From positions 10,346,349 to 10,410,348 of the forward strand of contig CAIIXF020000010.1 in the NCBI GenBank assembly GCA_903813345.2: 64,000 nt of DNA, in the 5' to 3' direction. How positions within the stretch are numbered: position 1 is the stretch's first letter; each line of letters starts with the position of its first letter. Shown one piece after another: positions 58,150 through 64,000 of the stretch. The notes below the pieces were generated by a model, which did not search any database, was not told the origin of the DNA, and saw only the letters and a program-made list of their open reading frames with translations. The position numbers and the translations under genes were made by a program. The stretch is from Owenia fusiformis (lineage: Eukaryota; Annelida; Polychaeta; Sabellida; Oweniidae).

Positions 58150-58535
58150 CTATCATGTAAATGAGTGATATCGGTATGGTGAACTTTTTGAACACGTGTT
58201 TCTCTTACACCAGTCTTCAAAACATTCTGAAAATTTTACACATCATCAATTTAATGGTCATCTTTTGGATGGTAACAATAATTTGAAATATACATAGTAT
58301 ATACATAGTATATGTATTTATACATGTATATATCCTTTTCTCTATATTGTTTTAGAAAACACATCAGACACTTCTTTTGTTCTTGGTATCATATGTTTGG
58401 AATGAAATGAAACATCTTTCCCAATCTCATTGGAACAAAACCACATAAACACAATGTGTGGACCGTGTTTTTATACAGAATGTTTTCAATAATTGGTTTA
58501 AGAGAAAAACATTGTTGAATTCAGGTCACCATATT
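58150..58535. repeat. Dispersed repeat, copy 2 (inverted relative to 41800-42430)
   Basis: GAACTTTTTGAACACGTGTT, TTGTTTTAGAAAACACATCA, TTTTGTTCTTGGTATCAT and ATTGGTTTAAGAGAAAAACA appear in the reverse order and strand of copy 1. It lies 215 bases before exon G. Confidence 0.65.
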
Positions 58536-58750
58536 GATACCTATCCTTTCTCACATGAAATGTTCAAAATTACAAGTGATTTGTATCACAATATGTTTTG
58601 TTAGGTGGGATTTGATTTGATGTCTTTCTAATTAATCAACCTCCACATCCTAATTTACCCTCATTTTATTTCACTGTACCTAATCTCATTTCAAGATTCT
58701 TGACCTGCATTTTCTAATAATCATGATTAATGAAAGATATTTTGTTTCAG

Positions 58751-58791
58751 ATGAACCACCTGGAGCAAGGAAAGATTTACTTAGAAGTGGG
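58751..58791 (+). CDS. ULK3: ULK3-like kinase, exon G (second MIT domain, helix 2-3 turn)
   Basis: Between TATTTTGTTTCAG and GTAAGAAC. Two bases complete Asp (G+AT), then 13 codons EPPGARKDLLRSG, phase 0 end. It aligns with human AEPPGRRRELLHTE, the conserved EPPG-R-LL turn before MIT helix 3. The 41-base size is small, but the previous exon ends in phase 1 and the next starts in phase 0 as required. A Helentron-like element begins 26 bases after its donor. Confidence 0.9.
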
Positions 58792-58816
58792 GTAAGAACA
58801 ACACTATCGTCATTAT

Positions 58817-60138
58817 TATCCCACCGAATGAAGTTCGAGGAGGATATAGGAAAGTCATCTGTCCGTTCGTCCGTCCATCTGTCTGTTTGTCCGAGCGATA
58901 ACTCAAATACTGGTTGACGTCTTTTTCAAATTTTATTGGCTTATGCCTTATGGCAATAGAACTTCTGCTCGAGAGGGAATTTTCAATATGGCTGCTCAAT
59001 TCAAAATGGCCACCATTTTTTGTAAGAGCGCGTAATCTTTGATAACTCAAATACCAGTAAATGGATTTCGTTCAAATTTTATATGCTGATGCCTAGGGAG
59101 AAATGAGCTTTGTTCAAAAAGACATTTTCAAGATGGCGTCTAAATTTCAAAATGGCTGCCATTATTTGTAAAAGTGCATAATCTTTGATAACTCAAATAC
59201 CAGTAGACAGATTTCATTCAAATATTATATGCTGATGCCTAGGGACAGCTGAATTTCAAAATGGTGCCAATTTTTTTTAAACTAATAATCTTTGATTAAT
59301 CAAATACCAGTAGACTGATTTCGTTAGGACAAATGAGCTTTGCTCAAGAAGACATTTTCAAGATGGCTGCTAAATTTCAAAATGGCCACCATTTTTCGTG
59401 AAAAATGTAATCTTTGATAACTCAAATGCCAGTTGACAGAATTTTTTAAAATTTTATATACTGATGCCTAGGGACATAGGAGCTCTGCTCTATAAAGATT
59501 TTTAAAATGGCGGCTGAATTTCAAAATGGCCACCATTTTTCATAAGATTGAATCTTTTTACTAACTCGAATGACGGTGGACAGATTTGGTTGAAATATTA
59601 TATGCTGATGCCTAGTGAGAAAGGAGCTCTGCTCAATGAGACATTTTCAAAAAGGCCACTTAATTTCAAGATGGCGGCCATTTTTTGTAGAAAATCATAA
59701 TCTTTGATGATCAAATATCAGTAGACTGATTTGGTTCAAATTTTATACATTGATGCCTAGAGATAAAGGAACTTTTCTCAAGATAGCAGCTGCACGGTTG
59801 TTAAAACACGAATATACCATGAGCACATGCTTTGAGGATCCGCGTTGTTTGAACCTACCGCGGAGCACACTTATACATTAAGACCCATTACACAGTCATG
59901 ATACTGCCGAGCAAGCTCATTGCATCATCGGGTCTGCTTTACCCCCGTGAGCTGAAATGGCCACCATTTTCCATAAAAAAATATGATCCTCAATAACTCA
60001 AATACCAGTAGACAGATTTGGTTCTAATTTCCTATGCTTATACCTAGGGACATGGAGAAATTTTCAAGATGGCTGCTATTTATCAAAACATGTTTTGTTC
60101 GGTGGGATTTGCTACTCCATGGAGTTGCTGTTTTCTAT
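58817..60138 (+). mobile_element. Large DINE-1/Helentron-like element (1.3 kb) beside exon G
   Basis: Starts TATCCCACCGAATGAAGTTC and ends TTTGTTCGGTGGGATTTGC, hairpin CTCCATGGAG, TTGCTGTTTTCTAT (CTAT in place of CTAG). The core has GTTCGTCCGTCCATCTGTC. Inside are seven or eight degenerate monomers of about 120-150 bases marked by AAATGGCCACCATTTTT, GATAACTCAAATACCAGT and ATGCTGATGCCTAGGGA. A foreign 160 bp segment interrupts one monomer (59790-59950). Confidence 0.8.
59790..59950 (-). repeat. Foreign insert inside the Helentron-like element, possibly tRNA-derived SINE
   Basis: The monomer pattern stops at AAGATAGCAGCTG and resumes at GAGCTGAAATGGCCACC. On the minus strand the insert has GAGCTTGCTCGGCAGTATCA (D-arm-like) and, further on, CCGCGGTAGGTTCAAACAAC with a B-box-like GGTTCAAAC inside a CCGCG/CGCGG stem. 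It is more GC-rich than its host element. SINE is my best guess. Confidence 0.35.
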
Positions 60139-60816
60139 TATAATTGTACTAACCCCAAGGTTTAAAACATATGTATTTGTTCGAATAATTTTTGAAAACC
60201 TTCAATTAGTGTCATTCAACCTTTTCATGATTGGATCGAGGGATTATTCTGAAGACATTATGTCGTGGTAATACCTTGTTAATAGATGCCTGTTACCTGA
60301 AATGTTATACGTTGAGAATGCATTTAATTCATGGGTCAGATTACAATACAAACTCACATGTTTTAAACTTATGTGGGGCTTTTCGGTGTTAAGTTTTATA
60401 AATAAGTACAATACTGAAGTACAATACTTGATTAAATGTCAGAATTGCAAGATGACAGTAAATTGTATTGGTTATTTTGAAAGAGTTTAACCAATTAGAA
60501 TTAAAAGTTGAAAAATGTTAAGAAAGGATTTCAGCAAATATTTTTGATGCACTTTTGGAACAAACTATCACAGCTACTCTTTGATTAAAAATATCAACTA
60601 TATTCCCTTCTATTGTTTTGTGAAATTATGAATTAAAAAAATAATGTGTCTTCAGGTCTTGCAAAATGTAGTCTTTCTTCAATGCTTTGTGACCCCCCCC
60701 CCCACTGTCTGTGCAAGGCGCTGGGAATGAACTAGATCTTGGATAGGAGAAGATCTTGGATACAAGACTTATAAATAAACCCATCATAATTCTAAAATCT
60801 TATTATGTTTTTACAG
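60139..60816 (+). other. Remainder of ULK3 intron G-H
   Basis: Nothing recognised except a C run of about 12 near 60690-60702. A 62-codon frame at 60302-60490 has no domain. Ends TATTATGTTTTTACAG before exon H. Confidence 0.5.
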
Positions 60817-60928
60817 TTAGACCAGTGGCTGTCCAGAGCAGAAGAGATTAAGAAATATCTTAAAGTGAGACAGCTTAGTACCCATAATGCAGCAGAACAA
60901 CTAGAGCCTGCTGGGAGGTCATCCACAG
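60817..60928 (+). CDS. ULK3: ULK3-like kinase, exon H (second MIT domain, helix 3 and tail)
   Basis: After TATGTTTTTACAG the frame (phase 0) reads LDQWLSRAEEIKKYLKVRQL, STHNAAEQLEPAGRSST, plus one base before GTAACT. It aligns with human VQNLMARAEYLKEQVKMRES followed by the acidic/serine tail. RAEEIKKYLK is the MIT helix 3 RAE-x-LK motif. If the donor were skipped the frame would continue 22 residues to a stop at 60991-60993 (GNYGSIIPKPLYN...), a possible alternative C-terminus. Confidence 0.92.
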
Positions 60929-63722
60929 GTAACTATGGCAGCATTATTCCTAAGCCATTGTACAATATGCCATCTATATACAAGTATTTCTGACACCCTT
61001 TGTAATCTTATTTTCTGAGGTCTAAGAGAAAAAAGATGGCACCCTGTTAATAATGGTTAAAGCCAATTTTTCCAAATATGTGTTGTATCTTAGGATACTT
61101 AAAATACACAAAAAGATGGCACACTCTACATAATGGTAACCAAATATTCCTAATGTGTTGCTTCTGAAATACAAAATGTAAGTGATCCTATCTGAGGGTC
61201 AATATCACAAGCCTGGGCCTAAGAGACCACATAGAGTATATCTAGAAAGATAAATTGCTGCACATACTCATTCTCCCATTGAATTTTGGAAAATCAATTG
61301 GAGTTTTTTTCTTTATGTTTGAATTTCTTTGCATAACCTGTCATGAAACAAACTGGAGTATGAATTGTCATGGTTTTTAATACCTTTATTTCTTTTCATT
61401 TTTTTTTATTCAGTAAAATTATATGTACAGTAGCTAGATGGTATACCGGTAGTTTATGGCATGGGTGGGTTATACCCTTCATCTTGGTTTTCCTAAAAAT
61501 GCAGTTTACCCCCAAGATATTTAAAATAATGTGTATTTGATTTCAAAGAATAGACTTTGTTTGATGATCAAATTCAAAAATTAGGTAATGTATAAATACA
61601 AAATGTCCTTTTGAAGGTGCATGTAGAATCTCACTTTTTCACAATTATATATTGGCACTCTGTGACTAAATATCCATTGTATTATATTAATTAAATTACA
61701 ATTTTTATCACACCATCGGTGGGATATAGTCGTCATACTGGTCGTGGTCGTGATCGTGATCGTCCCGCTTTTTGTCATCGCCGTTTAAGGAAAACTGCTC
61801 ATCAGATTTTCTCCAAATTCGCAGAGATGATAGAGCATATGAAGTACTAGAGCTGATTAACTTTTGGGTGGCCATCTTGTTTTCTGGTGGCCATTTTGAA
61901 GGTTTTTCGAAAAATCTTGTCATCGCCATTTCAGGAAAACCGCTCATTGAATTTCCTTCAAATTTACACAAATGATAGAGGATATCAAGTACTAGAGCTG
62001 ATTAACTTTGGGGCGGCCATCTTGTTTTCTGGCAGCCATTTTGAAGAGTCTTTCTACATCATCAATTGATATAAGAGATACCACCATCATCTTCCTCCAA
62101 TGACGGCATAACTTTTCAATTCCAAACTCAGTGCATCTTCATTTGCCTGTATACACCTCATGCCTTCCATACTCCTAGAACCATATTTCATAATGAAATC
62201 AAATACAAATCAAATTCGTGCATATTTTGTAAATGTTCATATATTGTGTGTTGATTGAGGCTATACTATTTATTCTGTAGAATGTACAACTTGTTAAAGT
62301 TGAATAAGATGACTAAATCTATCCATAATATGATCTGCCTGTGAACTGAAAAGAACTCTGATGATAAAAATACTTACACTGACAAATACGGACATCTGAC
62401 ACATGAGGATTAAGTGATTTCATACCTGTCTCCTATTTCTACATGTATAATGTTTTTATTTAATAAGTTAAGGATTTCAAAATTATTTTATCTGGAAACC
62501 CAGCACTGGATGTGCAGATCTTGGTGGTAGTAGCAAATATTCAAAGCTTGACCCTTAAAGAGGGATGTGGTGAAAGGAAAGCATAATCAAGACCCCCTGG
62601 ACTTTTTGCATGTTGAGCCGTATCACATATTCATCTTACTTACCAACGAAGAAGCCCCAAATCCGCTGCTTTATGCTAATTTTGCGATTGTCCTGACAGG
62701 TCAAATTATTTTTGTGGAAATTAATTATGTGAAACTTGGATAAACCGGGGAAATCCATATGTTATCTGATTGGTCGTTAAATTTGTTTATCAGTATGGTT
62801 ATGTGACCAAACAAACTCCATAAATGACAGTTCAGAAAATTTCTAAAAGAAATTGACAACCGGCTTTGAATCTGATTGGTTGCCTGGCTCAAGCCACGTG
62901 CAGAGTTTGAAGACCATTATGTACTTGTGTCATTGGAAAGGGTTTTCTCTCAATTGCCATGATCAAACTCAATTTTGTTCAATTTTGACAGTTGGTTTTT
63001 CTGTTGATTTTCTCAATGTATCTGGAATTCTATACCCATAGGTTGGTCTCAAGATATATCTAAGGTATGTAAGATATTATATACTAGTAGTAAGCAATTA
63101 TAATGGGATATCACTGATTGTCCAGGGGAGAAACCTAAGGCGTAATCTACCTTTAAAGTTGACATTTACCTCAGTACACCTAATCGTGGGTCTTCAAGGG
63201 CCACAGCATAGAAAAAGGGTCATATAAAGCCAAATACCTAGATATTGACTTTTGGAATGACCTTGACCTTTGAAGAATGCCCATTGACCTCTTAGTATGT
63301 TGACCAAGTATGAGGGCCCAAGGTCAAATGGTTAAGGAGGAGAGGGCCAGACAGACAGAAGGACAGAAAGACAGACAAACCACCTTGCTTTATAGTAAGA
63401 AGAAGAATCATATCAAAAAAAGGAATTTCTACAAAATAGAATGCTTACGACTTTCAGTAATTATTGTGCTTTCCATCATAAATCAACAAAATTAGGGATT
63501 AGGAAGGCGAGGTCATCTGCTTAAAGCTAATGAAGTAGAGAGAGAGAGAGATCTATTTCAGAAATAGGCAAACAAAAGATTGAGCAAGTTTTTCTACATG
63601 AATAATGTAGTCAGTTATACTCCATCAATTTTTTGCAATGGTCCCTAATCATACATAATTTTATACATATGAAATAATTCATTTGTATCTGTCATTTCTA
63701 TCTGTCATTCTTATACCCATAG
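60929..63722 (+). other. Probable last ULK3 intron
   Basis: Contains a dimeric repeat at 61750-62060 (see separate entry), a short AGGTCA-like patch (63240-63330) and an AGACAGAC microsatellite (63345-63378), plus GAGAGAGAG at 63537-63550. No gene recognised. Confidence 0.5.
61750..62055. repeat. Tandem dimer of about 150 bp containing GGCCATCTTGTTTTCTGG
   Basis: TCATCGCCGTTTAAGGAAAA / TCATCGCCATTTCAGGAAAA, ATGATAGAG, AAGTACTAGAGCTGATTAAC and GCCATCTTGTTTTCTGG appear twice in the same order. The 60-87 codon frames across it on both strands are repeat-derived. A CGTGGTCGTGATCGTGATCG microsatellite precedes it. Confidence 0.7.
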
Positions 63723-63751
63723 CAATACTCTGTTGCATCACAATAGAATAG
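63723..63751 (+). CDS. ULK3: Candidate terminal ULK3 exon with stop
   Basis: A strong pyrimidine-rich tract (TCATTTCTATCTGTCATTC then TTATACCCATAG) precedes an open stretch starting with the two bases required by exon H: (G)CA then ATA CTC TGT TGC ATC ACA ATA GAA TAG, giving a tail AILCCITIE and stop. Human ULK3 also ends a few residues after this point with a Cys-containing tail (SSCTLQ), so length and phase fit. The peptide is too short for homology to prove it; a different last exon beyond the window is possible. Confidence 0.4.
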
Positions 63752-64000
63752 AGACACAGAGAAGGTGTGGCTTATCACATCTGTTGAAGGGACATTCTTA
63801 GAGGAAACTGGTAGAATTCTACCCTTCAGATCAACTGCTTCCCTCACTCATCCAAGTTGGCTCATTAAAAATGTGACAAGTATAAAAATGTCAATACTTT
63901 TTATGATTTTGGCATTTGCCCTAGGATATACTTGATTTCTTGAAGAGCAAGCTATCTCGATTAATTTGACACCAGCAGATTCAAATCATGCCATGGTTGA
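63752..64000 (+). other. Possible 3' UTR or intergenic sequence
   Basis: If the candidate last exon is right, this is 3' UTR. No AATAAA was seen before 64000, so the polyadenylation site would be beyond the window. Confidence 0.25.

Larger units (their letters stand above)
40929..58750 (+). other. ULK3 intron F-G (17.8 kb), satellite-rich
   Basis: Holds most of the minisatellite DNA of the window plus a mariner relic and Helentron-like copies, each listed separately. Stretches without recognised content: 40930-41795 (apart from a small hairpin ATTGCTC...GAGCAAT and GAGTGTATCGATACTC at 41290-41340), 43033-43430, 44655-45795, 51700-52860, 53440-53660 and 56600-57620. Confidence 0.7.

Noticed and set aside
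60817-60993. Exon H extended to the stop at 60991-60993 as the gene's end
   Set aside because: Kept only as an alternative: a usable GTAACT donor at 60929 and a phase-compatible last-exon candidate exist, and the extension shows no similarity to the ULK3 tail.
1-64000. LTR retroelements, Polintons or other capsid-bearing elements
   Set aside because: No long terminal repeats, integrase, protease or capsid-like frames were recognised on either strand.

Overview
This is eukaryotic, AT-rich, intron-dense genomic DNA from an animal. The + strand carries one confidently recognised host gene, the 3' two-thirds of a ULK3-type serine/threonine kinase gene, spread over about 42 kb. At least eight short exons (21638-60928) join in phase through canonical AG/GT sites and encode the end of the kinase domain followed by two MIT domains. 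A ninth candidate exon with a stop lies at 63723-63751. The exons for kinase subdomains I-IX were not recognised and probably lie upstream of the window. The rest is intron and intergenic DNA packed with transposable-element copies and minisatellites. The abundance of DINE-1/Helentron-like elements with a GTCC/ATCC microsatellite core, plus CR1/Jockey-type LINE ends, hAT and mariner MITEs, suggests a marine invertebrate, perhaps a mollusc or another spiralian. The species cannot be fixed from sequence alone.

Layout. 1-12 kb: the end of a mariner-like MITE at the left edge, a tRNA-like pol III unit on the minus strand, a 2.8 kb Helentron-like element loaded with AGGTCA half-sites (1945-4740), two minus-strand LINE C-terminal fragments, and a decayed plus-strand LINE with RT motifs (about 8960-11250). 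12-21 kb: a 571 bp hAT MITE with perfect 8 bp TSD, a second MITE between 55 bp direct repeats, a foldback, a CR1-like LINE 3' end, a tRNA-like minus-strand unit, and a CpG-rich TIR element nested in a Helentron-like copy. 21.6-34 kb: ULK3 exons A-E, with introns holding a Helentron-like copy whose empty site is preserved in flanking tandem repeats, three further TIR elements, a 142 bp near-perfect hairpin, and one mariner-type MITE nested in another. 34-41 kb: a 600 bp hAT MITE overlapped by a recent 1270 bp tandem triplication, then exon F. 41-58.7 kb (intron F-G, 17.8 kb): four large minisatellites (17, 37, 23 and about 33 bp units), a 61 bp repeat, a mariner relic with 340 bp terminal inverted repeats and a DD37D-type transposase piece, and two inverted copies of one dispersed repeat near the intron ends. 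58.7-64 kb: exons G, H and the candidate last exon, with a 1.3 kb Helentron-like element starting 26 bp after exon G.

ULK3 kinases act in autophagy induction, GLI/Hedgehog signalling and, through MIT binding to ESCRT-III proteins, the abscission checkpoint. No other gene in the window could be linked to it. I saw no LTR retroelement, Polinton or other capsid-bearing element, no CRISPR array and no rRNA gene. The most interesting non-gene structures are the triplication with an identical 7 bp junction insert, the empty-site evidence for T|T Helentron insertion, and the repeat-borne AGGTCA (nuclear-receptor-like) array.
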